From a bacterium (GTDB taxonomy: Bacteria; Armatimonadota; Zipacnadia; Zipacnadales; UBA11051), in assembly GCA_021372615.1 (NCBI GenBank), contig JAJFUB010000085.1, forward strand, positions 1-64,000: a DNA stretch of 64,000 nt. The letters run 5' to 3'. Numbering within the stretch: position 1 is the stretch's first letter; every line of letters begins with the position of its first letter. Under the pieces are notes generated by a model. It was not told the DNA's origin and searched no databases. It worked only from the letters and a program-made list of their open reading frames with translations. This document shows positions 35,035-45,293 of the stretch, in pieces. The position numbers and the translations under genes were made by a program.

Positions 35035-38000
35035 GTGAACCGCTTCTGCCTGCTCGCGCTGCTGGTGCTGACCCCCCTTGTGGCCCACGCCGACGACCCC
35101 ATCGCCAACGCCTCCTTCGCCGACGGCCTGAAGGGCTGGGAGACGTGGCTCGAGGCGGCGGAGGCCAAACCCCCGGTCACGGTGGACCATGCGGTCTTCC
35201 GCGGCGCGGACATGGCCTCGCTGGCGATGAAGGCGGAGACCGGCAGGCGCGGCCTGCTGCTGCAGACGGCCCTGCCGCGCGATCCGCAGGTCAGCAAGTA
35301 CCGCTTCACGCTGTGGGTGAAGTGCCGCAACCTGGGGCCGGACTGGATCATCCGCGCCGCGCTGATGGCGGCGAAGGACAAGACGGTCATCAAGTGGCTA
35401 CAGAACAGCCACTTCACCCAGCGCGGACGGACAATGGACTGGACACCGTGGTCGCTGGAGGCAGTCGTGCCGCCGGAGGCGACCCACCTGGCCATCTGCC
35501 TGGGCCTCTGGACCGACGACAAGCTGAAGGCCAACCCGCCGGAGGGCGGCGGGACGGTGTGGTTCGACGACCTCGCCCTGTCGCCCGTCGGGGCGCCGAC
35601 AGCCCCGACCGCAGCCCCGGCGCCTGCGCCGACCGGGCTCCAACTGGAGCGCCTCTTCCCCATTGGCGAGCGCGGCCTCTTCCAGCCCGGGCAGCCCCTG
35701 CAGCTCATGCTCAGCGGGCAGTGCACTGCCCCGACGCCGGTGGAGTATGGCCTTCAGGTGCGCCTGGTGGACTTCTTCGGCCAGCCTGCGGGGGCCAAGT
35801 CGTTCCATGTGCGGGCCGAGCCCGGCAAGCCCGTACGCGAGACCCTCGACCTCCCCGCCGCCGACCGCCTGGGCTGGCTGCGCGTGGAGACCACCTGTAC
35901 TCATGACGGCAAGGCGGCCGTCGGCCCGCAGACCTCCCTCTGCGTCGTGCAGCCCGTGGAGCGCCGCGACGACTACTTCGCCGCGGACGTGAACGGCCAG
36001 GAGGCCGAACTCGTCCCGGCGATGCGCACCATCGGCGTGTCTGCCCGCAAGATAGGGGGCACGATCCGCTGGGTGCCCATGGACCAGCGGGGCGACCTGG
36101 TGAAGTACTGGCAGAACGAGATCACGACCGGCCGCACCGCGGTCTACTGGAAGTCGGACCTGACCCTCATCGGCAACATCTTCATCGGCGGGGAGTTCAT
36201 GGACCCGCAATGGAAGGCGACCATCGAAGAACGCCGCCAGCAGGGCCTGTTCCCCTACCCGGACGCCTTCTTCCAGCAGTTCGGCGACTTCGTCGAGGCC
36301 GAGGCCACCGTGTTCAAGCCCCGGGTGAAGGTGTGGGTGCTGTCCGAGGAGATTGACGGGACGGTCGGGGTGCCCGACCTGCTCAGCGGCAGCCCCTCGG
36401 CCGAGGTCATGCGCTATGTGCTCATGTGCCGCATCGCGTACCAGCGCCTCAAGCAGGTCAACCCCGAGAACCAGGTCATCGGCCTGGCGGTATCAAGCGA
36501 CTTCAACCAGACCCCGAGCTACCCGATGGTGCGGCGGCTGCTGGCGGACCTGCGCGACTACACGGACGTCATCGGTCCGGACCTGTACACCGACTCGTGG
36601 AACTGGGTCGTTCAGCCCAGCCGCGGGCCGGAGGCCGGCGAGATGCGCAGCAAGCTGCTCGACACGCTCGCCCTGCAGGCGTCGCTGCACAAGGCCACCG
36701 TCACGACCATCTCCGAGCGTGGCTATGGGTTGGCCCTGCATCTGCCCCCCACCGACCCGCTGGAGAAGCTGCAGGCCGACCTCACCGCCCGCAGCCTCAT
36801 CATCGGCAAATCCTTGCCGCAGGTGCAGTTCTACGCCCTGCACATGTTCTGCGGCAGTGGCGGCTGGTGGGAGAGCACCGGCAAGGTGTCCACGGACGCC
36901 AACCCGCAGATAGACCTGGGCCTGTGGCGGTCGTGGTACGAGAAGGGCGGGAAGGTCTGGTACCGGCCGCGCAGCGCCGTCGCGGCGTATGCGACGGTCG
37001 CCCGGATGCTCGGCGGCAGCACGGCCTGCACCGAGGTCCTGCCCGAGCAGGGCATCTACAGCTATGTCTTCACCTGCCCGGACCGCACGGTTGCGGCGCT
37101 CTGGACGACCGACGCCCAGTCCTGCGCCATGCAACTCGATCTGCCGGCGGAGGTCGAGTGTGTGGACCTGATGGGCAATGCCCGGAAGCTCGCGAAGGGG
37201 CCGGCGCAGGTGGCGCTCAGCAGCTCCCCCGTGTTCCTGCGAGTGGCCGCGCCGCCCGAGGTGATAGCGGAGATGTTGCGCAAGGCGACGTTCCCGGCGC
37301 GGTCGTCGCTCAAGGCCGAGGCGCGCCTGGCCGATCTGAACACCGCGGTCGTGGACCTGGTGAACCAGTCGGCACAGCCGGTGTCGGTGGAGGTGCGAGT
37401 CACCAAGGTGGCGGGGGCAGTCGCGGCCACACCGACCTTGCGGGGTGAGGTCCCTGGCAGTGGAAAGCAGAGCCTGCGCGTGCCCCTGCAGCAAGTGCAA
37501 CTGGCGCGCCTGGGGGAGCTGCAGGCGACCATTCACGCCGGCGCGCAGGCGCTGCCCGTGGTGGCGGATCTGTCGGCGCGGGCCGTGCCGGCAGTCGGCG
37601 GGGCCGTGAAGGTGGATGGCGACCTGGCCGAATGGGCGAAGCTGCCGCCGCTTGCGCTTGACTCGGCAGACGCCCTGATGCCGTCGCGCGAGGTGATGGC
37701 CCGGGGCCTGTGGACGGGGCCGGATGACCTGAGCGTGACGGCCTGGCTGGGATGGGATGAGCGCGCCCTGTACGTGGCGGCCCGCGTGCGCGACGACGCC
37801 CACGTGCAACGCCAGTCGGGCGACAAGATGTGGATGGATGATTGCTTCCAGTTCGCGCTGGACATGGTCAACGACGCGCTCTCGCCGGCCGTCGCCGGGC
37901 GCAGTGGCTATGACGCCAACGACTACAACTTCGGGGCGGGGCTGACGGGCGATAGCCCGAGCCTGTACTGCTTCGTGGAGCGCGGCGCGACGGAGCCTCA

Positions 38001-38244
38001 GGGCCCGCGTTCATACCCGGTAGCCGTCAGGCGCGTCCGGGGCGAGACCGTGTACGAGTTGGCGCTGCCGTGGGAGGCGCTGAGGGTCCAGCCGCGGCCG
38101 GGCTTGGTGTTCGCCCTGAGCTTCGTCGTGTTCGATGTGGATACCCCCGAGGAACGACAGGCCAGCTACTGGATGGGCCTCACGCCGGGCATCGCGGGCG
38201 GGCAGGACCCGTCGCAGTACCGGACGTTCGTGCTGACGCGCTGA
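35035..38244 (+). CDS. Large secreted protein with TIM-barrel-like middle and CBM9-like C-terminus
   Basis: A 1069-residue protein. The GTG at 35035 gives a signal peptide (FCLLALLVLTPLVAHA) and has GAGGTGA upstream; GTG 35026 is the alternative. A carbohydrate-binding-like sandwich (about 22-180) is joined by an Ala/Pro linker (GAPTAPTAAPAPAPT) to a beta domain. Residues about 325-690 look like a (beta/alpha)8 barrel, with WVLSEEIDGTVG and DVIGPDLYTDSWNW. A C-terminal CBM9/DOMON-like domain spans about 855-1069 (VDGDLAEWAKLPPL, DERALYVAARVRDDAH). I cannot name the glycosidase family. It lies directly downstream of the heparinase-like gene. A 16-bp palindrome sits inside the coding sequence at 35716-35731. 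Confidence 0.8.
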   Translation: MNRFCLLALLVLTPLVAHADDPIANASFADGLKGWETWLEAAEAKPPVTVDHAVFRGADMASLAMKAETGRRGLLLQTALPRDPQVSKYRFTLWVKCRNLGPDWIIRAALMAAKDKTVIKWLQNSHFTQRGRTMDWTPWSLEAVVPPEATHLAICLGLWTDDKLKANPPEGGGTVWFDDLALSPVGAPTAPTAAPAPAPTGLQLERLFPIGERGLFQPGQPLQLMLSGQCTAPTPVEYGLQVRLVDFFGQPAGAKSFHVRAEPGKPVRETLDLPAADRLGWLRVETTCTHDGKAAVGPQTSLCVVQPVERRDDYFAADVNGQEAELVPAMRTIGVSARKIGGTIRWVPMDQRGDLVKYWQNEITTGRTAVYWKSDLTLIGNIFIGGEFMDPQWKATIEERRQQGLFPYPDAFFQQFGDFVEAEATVFKPRVKVWVLSEEIDGTVGVPDLLSGSPSAEVMRYVLMCRIAYQRLKQVNPENQVIGLAVSSDFNQTPSYPMVRRLLADLRDYTDVIGPDLYTDSWNWVVQPSRGPEAGEMRSKLLDTLALQASLHKATVTTISERGYGLALHLPPTDPLEKLQADLTARSLIIGKSLPQVQFYALHMFCGSGGWWESTGKVSTDANPQIDLGLWRSWYEKGGKVWYRPRSAVAAYATVARMLGGSTACTEVLPEQGIYSYVFTCPDRTVAALWTTDAQSCAMQLDLPAEVECVDLMGNARKLAKGPAQVALSSSPVFLRVAAPPEVIAEMLRKATFPARSSLKAEARLADLNTAVVDLVNQSAQPVSVEVRVTKVAGAVAATPTLRGEVPGSGKQSLRVPLQQVQLARLGELQATIHAGAQALPVVADLSARAVPAVGGAVKVDGDLAEWAKLPPLALDSADALMPSREVMARGLWTGPDDLSVTAWLGWDERALYVAARVRDDAHVQRQSGDKMWMDDCFQFALDMVNDALSPAVAGRSGYDANDYNFGAGLTGDSPSLYCFVERGATEPQGPRSYPVAVRRVRGETVYELALPWEALRVQPRPGLVFALSFVVFDVDTPEERQASYWMGLTPGIAGGQDPSQYRTFVLTR
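35716..35731 (+). repeat. Perfect 16-bp palindrome inside the CBM9 protein gene
   Basis: GGGCAGTGCACTGCCC is self-complementary and encodes part of SGQCTAPT. Its core GCAGTGCACTGC equals the core of the intergenic palindrome at 21936-21953. Short length makes chance possible. Confidence 0.45.
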
Positions 38245-38391
38245 AGGGTCTGCGGGCGAGGCACGCAGGTCCGGCGAGTCCAGAACGCCCGGTGGGGCAG
38301 GTCTGGCTGGAACACACAGCAGGAAGGACGCAACACAAGGGCGAATGGCGCGTGGTTGTGCTACGAATACCGGCCCAGGAGGGTTTGTCTC

Positions 38392-39063
38392 ATGCGACGT
38401 GTGGGCTTTACGCTGATTGAACTGCTGGTCGTCATCGCCATCATCGCCATCCTGGCGGCGATCCTCTTCCCCGTCTTCGCCAAGGCCCGTGAGAAGGCGC
38501 GGCAGACAAGCTGTCTGTCCAACATGCGGCAGATCGGGAACGCCACGCTGATGTACTGCAGTGACTACGACGGGCGTTGGTGCCCGTCGCCGACCGTACG
38601 GGCCGATGCGGTGGGCTGGAGCGTGACCCTCGCGGCGCTGGCTCCGCAGGCGCAGATCCAGCCGTACGTCAAGAACATCCAGGTGCACACCTGTCCGTCG
38701 CGGACGGAGGCGAACGGCTGGAGTTCCGGCGGCCACGCGATGTACGGCAGCGCCGCGTATCCCGACGAGTTCCTGGGCCTGGGCCTCGGCTACGGGCCGG
38801 GCCAGTACTCCAACCCGCCGGTGCACGTCGAGGCGCTCGACCGTCCGGCCGAAGTCGTCGCGTGGGCGGACACGACGTACCCGACGTCGCTGGGCGCCGA
38901 CCGCTGCTTCGCCTATCCGCGCCTCAAGTACCCCAATGCCTGCCACTACGAGAGCTACATCGGCACCGCCGACTATACCGCCCACAACGGCGGCAGCAAC
39001 GTGGCCTTCTTCGATGGCCACGCCAAGTGGCTGGCGGCGTCCACAATCATGGGGACGTACTGA
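38392..39063 (+). CDS. Type II/IV pseudopilin-like protein (H-X9-DG type)
   Basis: A 223-residue protein with a class III signal: short leader MRRV, cleavage site before Phe after Gly, then the hydrophobic helix [18 protein letters not shown], then [16 protein letters not shown]. The C-terminal motif [11 protein letters not shown] is the H-X9-DG-like box seen in many prepilin-like proteins of Armatimonadota and Planctomycetes. ATG 38392 has AGGAGG at good spacing. It would be processed by a prepilin peptidase and anchored in the membrane. No other pilus or type II secretion gene lies in the window, so it may be one of many stand-alone pseudopilins of such genomes. Confidence 0.92.
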   Translation: MRRVGFTLIELLVVIAIIAILAAILFPVFAKAREKARQTSCLSNMRQIGNATLMYCSDYDGRWCPSPTVRADAVGWSVTLAALAPQAQIQPYVKNIQVHTCPSRTEANGWSSGGHAMYGSAAYPDEFLGLGLGYGPGQYSNPPVHVEALDRPAEVVAWADTTYPTSLGADRCFAYPRLKYPNACHYESYIGTADYTAHNGGSNVAFFDGHAKWLAASTIMGTY

Positions 39064-39080
39064 GCGGACCGACGGGGCTG

Positions 39081-40307
39081 CTACGGCGAAGGGGGTGGGG
39101 TCGGCCGGGCCCAGGCCAGCCGGCCCTCCAGCACATCCACGACCCGCTGGGCGGCCGGCTGGACATTGGTGCGGTCGGCGCCCTTGAGCGTCAGCGGCAG
39201 CAGGTACTCGTAGCGCAGGAAGTACAGGAAGCGCGTGATGAGGTCCTCGTCCACGGGCTGGTCCACCAGCTCGGGCAGGACATCGGCGAGGTCCTCGTCG
39301 GCGCGCACATGCCGCGCCACGCCGGGCACGTTGTATAGCGCCCTACCCAGTGTTGCCACCGGCCGCATGTTCAGCAGCGCCTCCACCCCCACCGACGAGT
39401 TCAGCGTCACCACCGCCCGGGCGCTCCCCACGATCTCACTCACCGGCGTCGTCCGCAGGAAGCGCACCTGCGGCATGGAGGCGCGCAGCGCGCCGTAGTC
39501 AATGCGCCCGTAGTCCGATGGGTGTTCCTTGACCACCAGTGCCAGGCTGTCGCCCGTCCGGGCGTTGTACGCTTCCACCTGCTGTGCGGTGTAGCGCATC
39601 GCGTCGGCGACGGTGTCGAAGCGCGGCGAGAAGACCAGCACCTGGCTGTCGTCATGTACCTGCATCGGGAAGAGGACGAAGCGCTCGGGCAGCGGCTTGG
39701 CGTCGTCGAGGTCATCCTGACCCGTGGCGGACGTCTTGCGCAGCGGGCGCTGCTGCAGGCGCGTACCCAGTAGCTCCTGCGTGCGGGCCGGGTCGAGGGT
39801 CAGTGCGCGGTAGGCTTCCGGCGGCCAGTCGGTGATGCTGCTCTCGGCGTTGATGCCGCCGGGGTCCATCGCCATGGTGCCCGGGAAGGGCCCGTTCTCG
39901 CAGATGATGGCATGACGGCCCAGTGAATGCGCCGCCGCCGCGGCTGCCGCCAGCGGAACGCGGAAGGCGCTCCACATGACCACCGCGTCGTAGCCTTCCA
40001 GGGCGCGCCGCATGACGTCGTACCACGCAGCCGCCACGCGCGAGAGCCACTGGGAGAACTGCGCGGCATCGGCGGTGCGCCGGACACAGGCCATGCGCGT
40101 GGCCTCGAAGCGTGTGATGCGCTCCAGCAACTCGGGCGCGAGGACGCGATGACGGCGCAGGCGCAGCAACTGCGTCGGTGGGATGAACTCCCAGACGCCG
40201 CGGCAGCGATGCCCGAGGCCCTCGGGCAAGGCCCCCCCCATCAGCCGGAACAGGTGGCATTGGTGGCCCCAATGCCACACGAAGAGCACTTTGCGGTGCG
40301 TGGACAT
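39081..40307 (-). CDS. Capsule polysaccharide synthesis/export protein, KpsS/LipB-like
   Basis: A 408-residue cytoplasmic protein. The C-terminal half has features of the capsule-synthesis (KpsS/KpsC-like) glycosyltransferase family: FVLFPMQVHDDSQVLVFSP, LALVVKEHPSDYGRIDY and VVTLNSSVGVEALL. Known members add the beta-Kdo linker that anchors capsule to lipid. The N-terminal half is a Rossmann-like domain (KVLFVWHWGHQCHLFRL). The start is uncertain: ATG 40307 fits the homologous N-terminus, while ATG 40346 would add 13 residues; neither has a clear ribosome-binding site. It stands alone and converges with the pseudopilin gene 17 bases away. Confidence 0.78.
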   Translation of the reverse strand: MSTHRKVLFVWHWGHQCHLFRLMGGALPEGLGHRCRGVWEFIPPTQLLRLRRHRVLAPELLERITRFEATRMACVRRTADAAQFSQWLSRVAAAWYDVMRRALEGYDAVVMWSAFRVPLAAAAAAAHSLGRHAIICENGPFPGTMAMDPGGINAESSITDWPPEAYRALTLDPARTQELLGTRLQQRPLRKTSATGQDDLDDAKPLPERFVLFPMQVHDDSQVLVFSPRFDTVADAMRYTAQQVEAYNARTGDSLALVVKEHPSDYGRIDYGALRASMPQVRFLRTTPVSEIVGSARAVVTLNSSVGVEALLNMRPVATLGRALYNVPGVARHVRADEDLADVLPELVDQPVDEDLITRFLYFLRYEYLLPLTLKGADRTNVQPAAQRVVDVLEGRLAWARPTPPPSP

Positions 40308-40521
40308 GAGCGGGTGGGCGTCAGGAGGCGTGGAACTGGGTGACATCTGAGATGCAGCTTCCGTAGGCGTGTTCTGTGCGGAGCGATGGTTCCTTCGCCG
40401 TCGCCCGTGTCTTCTCCTCGCGTCGCGCCCGCTTCACTACCCACGCCGTCTGAAGCAGGACCGTCTCACTCCGGCAACGAAATGCCTCGGCGCCGTGCCG
40501 AACGCTCCCTGTGAGGATGCC

Positions 40522-41631
40522 ATGAAGCGACGCGGTCTACTGTTGGCTGTCGGTTGGCTGGCGATGCTCTCGCCTGCCCTGGCTGTTGAGCCCGCCGAGG
40601 TGGCACTGTATGAGTGCCGACGCTGCGCCACGCCCCCCGTGATGGACGGGCGCCTCGACGACCCCTGCTATGCCTCTCTCCCCGTGATGGACCAGTTCTA
40701 CAAGTACTGGAGCCCGGCGCCGCTGCCTCCGCCCCTGCGCACCGAGGCACGCTTGTGCTACGACGACCGGGGCCTGTACATGGGTGTCACCATGTTCGAG
40801 GACCAGCTCGACCGGGTGAAGGCGGAGGTCACCGGTCGGGACAACCCCGAGACGTGGCACGACGACTGCGTCGAGATCATGGCGGACCCGCACAACACCG
40901 GGAGCAGCTACTTCAAGTTCACGACCAACCTCAATGCCGTCCGACATGACCAGAAGGCCGCGAACCTGGTGCTGGACGACGGCTGGAGCGTCGAGGGCTG
41001 GCAGGTGAAGACCTCGCGCGGGGACGGGGCCTGGTGCATCGAGTTCTTCCTGCCCTGGAGCGACGTGGACGCGCAGCCGCGCGAGGGAGACGTCTGGTCG
41101 TTTGACCTGGTGCGCTACGGCTGGGCCACGGGCGCCTTCAAGGGTGTGAGTTGGTCACTGGGCGGCGCGGGGGCGGCCCCGGCCAAGTTCGGCTACCTGT
41201 ACTTTGGCCCGCTGCAGCCGCTGTCAGACAGCAAGCTCCAGCGTCTGGCGAAGATCATCCGCCCGACCAAGGGCGACAGTTTCCGGTTCATCATGCCGCC
41301 TACGGTCTACACCCGCCTGCCGACCGGCCAGTGGCTCCGTCAGGACGTGACGACCTGGCTCAGCGATGGCCGGAAGCGCGTGAACGACGAGCTGACCCAG
41401 GCGCAGGCGGCGCTGCTGGCCATACCGGCCGGCCCGGATCGCGAGCGCCTGAGCAAGGCCTACGCGGCAGTAGCGATGCAGACGCCAGACGCGACGCAGG
41501 GCGAGGAGACGCCGATCCGGCCGGCAGAGGCGGTCCTGTTCCACTACGACTTCCTGCGGCTCGCGCGACAGGCCGCCGAGGTCAAGTGGGAGGCCCGCGT
41601 CTGGGAGTTGGTCAGTGCGTCTGGGAAGTGA
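40522..41631 (+). CDS. Secreted CBM9/DOMON-like carbohydrate-binding protein
   Basis: A 369-residue protein with a signal peptide (GLLLAVGWLAMLSPALA). Residues about 25-240 form a CBM9-like sandwich (PPVMDGRLDDPCYASLP, then DDRGLYMGVTMFEDQ, then WHDDCVEIMADPHN). The rest is helical and unassigned. CBM9 domains bind sugar chain ends; a stand-alone version may be a binding protein or a partner of the enzymes encoded downstream. GAGGA precedes the ATG. It is the first of four co-directional secreted-protein genes (to 49873), 62 bases before the GH42-like gene. Confidence 0.83.
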   Translation: MKRRGLLLAVGWLAMLSPALAVEPAEVALYECRRCATPPVMDGRLDDPCYASLPVMDQFYKYWSPAPLPPPLRTEARLCYDDRGLYMGVTMFEDQLDRVKAEVTGRDNPETWHDDCVEIMADPHNTGSSYFKFTTNLNAVRHDQKAANLVLDDGWSVEGWQVKTSRGDGAWCIEFFLPWSDVDAQPREGDVWSFDLVRYGWATGAFKGVSWSLGGAGAAPAKFGYLYFGPLQPLSDSKLQRLAKIIRPTKGDSFRFIMPPTVYTRLPTGQWLRQDVTTWLSDGRKRVNDELTQAQAALLAIPAGPDRERLSKAYAAVAMQTPDATQGEETPIRPAEAVLFHYDFLRLARQAAEVKWEARVWELVSASGK

Positions 41632-41693
41632 GCCTAGACGGTCGGCTTCCGTAGAAGCATCTCACGGCGTGGACCAACACAGGAGAGCCCATC

Positions 41694-44600
41694 ATGGACA
41701 CCCGACGCAGCGCCATCATCCTCGCTGTGCTGGCGGTCTGTTCGCTTGCCCACGCCCGTCACAACGGCGACTACCTGCGCCAGGTGACGACGCGGCTGCA
41801 GACGCCCCACGTGGACGTTGTGCCCCGCTACGCGCCCGGCCAGCCCCACGTGCTGTTCATCACGCCGCGCACGTTCGCCCCGCGCGAGATCGTCGAGCTA
41901 TGGCAGCGCTTCGACCTGGACTTCGACGCCTTCACCACGGCGCACTCCGGGCTGATGTCCTTTGAGTCCGACGCGGGGGCCGCGCCCTATGACCTGGCGG
42001 TCGAGGGCACCAGCATCGAGGAGAAGACCTCCGAACTCCTTGGCCTGCTCGCCAAGCCCCACGAGGCCTTCGTGATGGCCAACGCCTCCCTGGACATGCT
42101 GCCCAAGGAGGCCCAGTACCGGCTGCTCAAGCAGGTGAACGACGGCGCCGGGCTGCTGTTCACGTACGGCCGGATGACGCGGCTGCCGATCTTCAAGCAG
42201 CCCCTGGCCGACGGCCGCGAGCAGATCACCCAGGGCGTGCCACTGGCCGCCACGGACTTCTTCGCCCGCGAGGACGTCCGCAAGGCCCTGCGCGTCCAGG
42301 CCGACAGCGACATCCCCGGCAAGGTCGTGGAGACGTACCGCTTCGGCCAGGGGCGGATCGCCGTGCTCACGTGGGGTAGCGGCTCGGGCACGTACTATGG
42401 CGGCCACGGCCTCACCCCCCCGGAAGCCTACTCGCTGCACTGGGCCGCCGACTACGACACCTTCCTCTCGCTCGTCTACCGCGCGCTGCTGTGGACCGTG
42501 GGCAGCAGGCAGCCGGCCGTGCAGTTCACGGGCCTGCCCGCCGGCGGCACGGTCTATCCGCGCGACAGCCTGCCGCAGCAGATCCCGCTCACCCTCAAGG
42601 CCGACAAGCCGCTGACCGGCAAGCTGACCGTCACGGTCCGCGATCACACCAGTGCCGTCGAGGGCCGGCAGGAACTGCCGCTCAAGCTCACCGCCGGCGA
42701 CAACACCGTCAGTCTGGCGCTCCCCAAGGTGAAGGCCGGACGGCACTTCCTGGACCTGGCCGTCGTGTCGCCGCAGGGGGTCGAGCAGTGGGGCACGGTG
42801 TGGTGTGAGGTGACGGCCCCGGTCACGATGGCACAGTTCGGTGCGGCTAGCGAGTTCTGCGAGCAAGGGCAGGCCCCGGCGCTCACGGCCACGCTGTCAG
42901 CCCCCGCGCCGCCACAGGCCACGATCCGCCTCTCCCTCACCGACACCAACGACCGGCTCTACCTGCTGCGTGCCGTGCCCGTCCCGGCCGGGCAGACGAC
43001 GGTGAGCCTCGGCCAGGCCGATCTCGCCGGCGCGACCACCATCGCCAGCCGCCTGCACGGCGTGTTCCTTGTCGCCGGGCAGCCCGTGGACGCGCAGGAC
43101 CAGTTCCTCTTCGTGCCGCGCCGCCAGAGCGACCAGTTCCGCTCCGTCATCTGGGGCGCGGGCGGCGACAGCGGCCTCACCTGGCTGGCCATGCGCCAAC
43201 TCCGCGCCGCCGGCTTCACCTATCACCTGTCGCACCCCTCGGCCTCGGGCAGCGTCGAGCGCCTCATGGCCCTGTGCGACCTGCCCCTGGTCTGCTACGC
43301 CTATCGCGTCATGGGCGGGGCCGATGACAGGGGCTGGCGCAAGGACCACTGGGTCAAGGATGTCGAGGACGGCTGCGTCTACAACCCGGAGTTGCAGCAG
43401 AAGGCCAGCGCGTCGGTGCTGGGGCGCATCAAGAACGTGATCCCCTATGGCGTCAGCCTCTACAGCCTCGGCGACGAGAACTACTTTGACTATGAGTCGG
43501 GCTTCTCCCCCGTGGGCCTGCAGTCGTTCCGGGCGATGCTCCAGCGCAAGCACGGGACGCTGCAGCAGCTCAACGCCACGTGGGGGACGCAGTTCGCCAG
43601 TTGGGACGAGGTCAAGCCGCTGCCGACAGCGGACGCGATCAAGCAGGGCCAGTGGCCCGCGGTCCATGACCACATGAGCTTCAACGAGCAGGAGTACGCC
43701 TTCTACCATCACTTCCTGCGCGAGGAGATACGCAAGGCCGACCCGGGGGCGTGGGTCGGGGCGGAGGGCTCCGTGCCGGGCGACCTGGAGGAGACGGTCG
43801 CGGGCCTGGAGATCTGGGGTCCGTACTCGGACAAGCGCGGCAATGAGCTGCTGCGGTCGCTGGTGTCACCGCAGGTGGTGCGGGGGAACTGGTGGGGGGG
43901 CTACGTGGGCTCGCACGGAGGCCGCGCCGGGGCAGACATCCTGTGGCGACAGCTCATCAGCGGGGCGGTCAACACCAGCCTCTACTTCGCCGCCGTCGGT
44001 TCCGAGGGGCTGTTCGCGAGCGAGCTGAGCTACGCCGACTACTTTGACAAGATGCTGCCGGAGCTACGCGAGATCTACGGCGGCATCGGCCAGCTCTTCG
44101 CTGCCGGCCGCGTGCCGGATGATGGAATCGCCATCCACTGGTCCCAGGTGAGCGAGCACGCCGCGAGGATGTTCACTGGTGTGGGCACCCCGGCGGCCTC
44201 GCAAGGCAACCTGCTGGCGCTGCTGGACCGCTGCGGCTTCGGCTATCGCTTCGTCACTACGAAGACGATCGGCCAGGGGACGCTCGACCAGGGCGTGCGC
44301 GTGCTCTTCCTGCCGTGCTCGCAGGCGCTGTCGGATGATGAAGTGAAGCGGATCACTGCCTTCGTGGACGCCGGCGGGCTGCTGGTCGCCGATGTCGGCG
44401 CGGGCCTGATGGACGGCAACTGCAAGCCGAAGTGGAAGGCCGGCGGGGCCTGGGAGGGGCAACTGGATGCCCTGCTGGGCGTCACCCGCAAGGGCGACCC
44501 GCAGTCCCAGCAGACCCCGGCCAGCCAGACCTTCGACCTCGGCGGCGCGAAGCTACCGCTGCGCGACTTCCCCTTCCGGCCGGACAGCTCGGTCGTGGCG

Positions 44601-45275
44601 CAGTCAACGGCACAGATCGGGGACACGCCGATCTTCCTGCTGCGCAGCCACGGCAAGGGGCGCGTGGTGTTCCTGAACTTCACCTTCCCCAATGCCGAGC
44701 ATCCCGATGCCGTCCCCTTCTGCCGCGACCTGCTGGCAGCGCTGCAGGTCGCGCCGCGCTGCCATCTGACCGAGAGCAAGGGCTACCTGGCGCGGCGGTT
44801 CGTCCAGGGCGGCCTGGAGCTGATCGGCGTGGCGCGCGAGGGCAAGAACGCCCCCGACACGACGCTGCAGTTGGCCCAGCCCGCGTATGTCTACGACGTG
44901 CGCGCGGGGAAGGCGCTGGGCAAGCTGACCAGTGTGGCCCTGTCGGCCGGTGGACCGCCGGTGCGCGTTTTCGCGTTGCTGCCGACTCCGGCCAAGGCCC
45001 CGACCGTGGCGTCCCCGGCCGCCGCGGCACGTGGCAGCGTCACGAAGCTCGCGCTCACGCTACCTGGCGCCGCCGCAGGACGACTTGTGCGTCTGCAAGC
45101 CCTGCGGCCCGACGGCGCCGAGGCCATGCCCTACCGCGCCTATGTGACCATGCCCGGCCCGCAGGCCACGGCCCGGCTGCCGTGGGCCTACAGCGACCCG
45201 GCCGGGGCCTGGACCGTGCGCGTCACGGACGTGGCGACCGGGCAGAGCGGGACGTGTAGGGTGACGGTGCGTTAG
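41694..45275 (+). CDS. Secreted GH42-like beta-galactosidase-fold protein
   Basis: An 1193-residue protein with a signal peptide (IILAVLAVCSLAHA). Residues about 30-275 look like a ThuA/glutamine-amidotransferase-like flavodoxin fold, and 280-480 are beta domains. A GH42-type TIM barrel spans about 490-800: YSLGDENYFDYESGFSP (Glu near 594 as acid/base candidate), then FRAMLQRKHGTLQQLNATWG, a hallmark of GH42, and WVGAEGSVPGD (Glu near 690 as nucleophile candidate). A second amidotransferase-like domain as in GH42 trimerisation domains follows (about 810-1010), and a beta domain ends the chain. The role is probably release of beta-linked galactose or a related sugar outside the cytoplasm. Confidence 0.85.
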   Translation: MDTRRSAIILAVLAVCSLAHARHNGDYLRQVTTRLQTPHVDVVPRYAPGQPHVLFITPRTFAPREIVELWQRFDLDFDAFTTAHSGLMSFESDAGAAPYDLAVEGTSIEEKTSELLGLLAKPHEAFVMANASLDMLPKEAQYRLLKQVNDGAGLLFTYGRMTRLPIFKQPLADGREQITQGVPLAATDFFAREDVRKALRVQADSDIPGKVVETYRFGQGRIAVLTWGSGSGTYYGGHGLTPPEAYSLHWAADYDTFLSLVYRALLWTVGSRQPAVQFTGLPAGGTVYPRDSLPQQIPLTLKADKPLTGKLTVTVRDHTSAVEGRQELPLKLTAGDNTVSLALPKVKAGRHFLDLAVVSPQGVEQWGTVWCEVTAPVTMAQFGAASEFCEQGQAPALTATLSAPAPPQATIRLSLTDTNDRLYLLRAVPVPAGQTTVSLGQADLAGATTIASRLHGVFLVAGQPVDAQDQFLFVPRRQSDQFRSVIWGAGGDSGLTWLAMRQLRAAGFTYHLSHPSASGSVERLMALCDLPLVCYAYRVMGGADDRGWRKDHWVKDVEDGCVYNPELQQKASASVLGRIKNVIPYGVSLYSLGDENYFDYESGFSPVGLQSFRAMLQRKHGTLQQLNATWGTQFASWDEVKPLPTADAIKQGQWPAVHDHMSFNEQEYAFYHHFLREEIRKADPGAWVGAEGSVPGDLEETVAGLEIWGPYSDKRGNELLRSLVSPQVVRGNWWGGYVGSHGGRAGADILWRQLISGAVNTSLYFAAVGSEGLFASELSYADYFDKMLPELREIYGGIGQLFAAGRVPDDGIAIHWSQVSEHAARMFTGVGTPAASQGNLLALLDRCGFGYRFVTTKTIGQGTLDQGVRVLFLPCSQALSDDEVKRITAFVDAGGLLVADVGAGLMDGNCKPKWKAGGAWEGQLDALLGVTRKGDPQSQQTPASQTFDLGGAKLPLRDFPFRPDSSVVAQSTAQIGDTPIFLLRSHGKGRVVFLNFTFPNAEHPDAVPFCRDLLAALQVAPRCHLTESKGYLARRFVQGGLELIGVAREGKNAPDTTLQLAQPAYVYDVRAGKALGKLTSVALSAGGPPVRVFALLPTPAKAPTVASPAAAARGSVTKLALTLPGAAAGRLVRLQALRPDGAEAMPYRAYVTMPGPQATARLPWAYSDPAGAWTVRVTDVATGQSGTCRVTVR

Positions 45276-45293
45276 GCGGCAAAGCGACGCACG

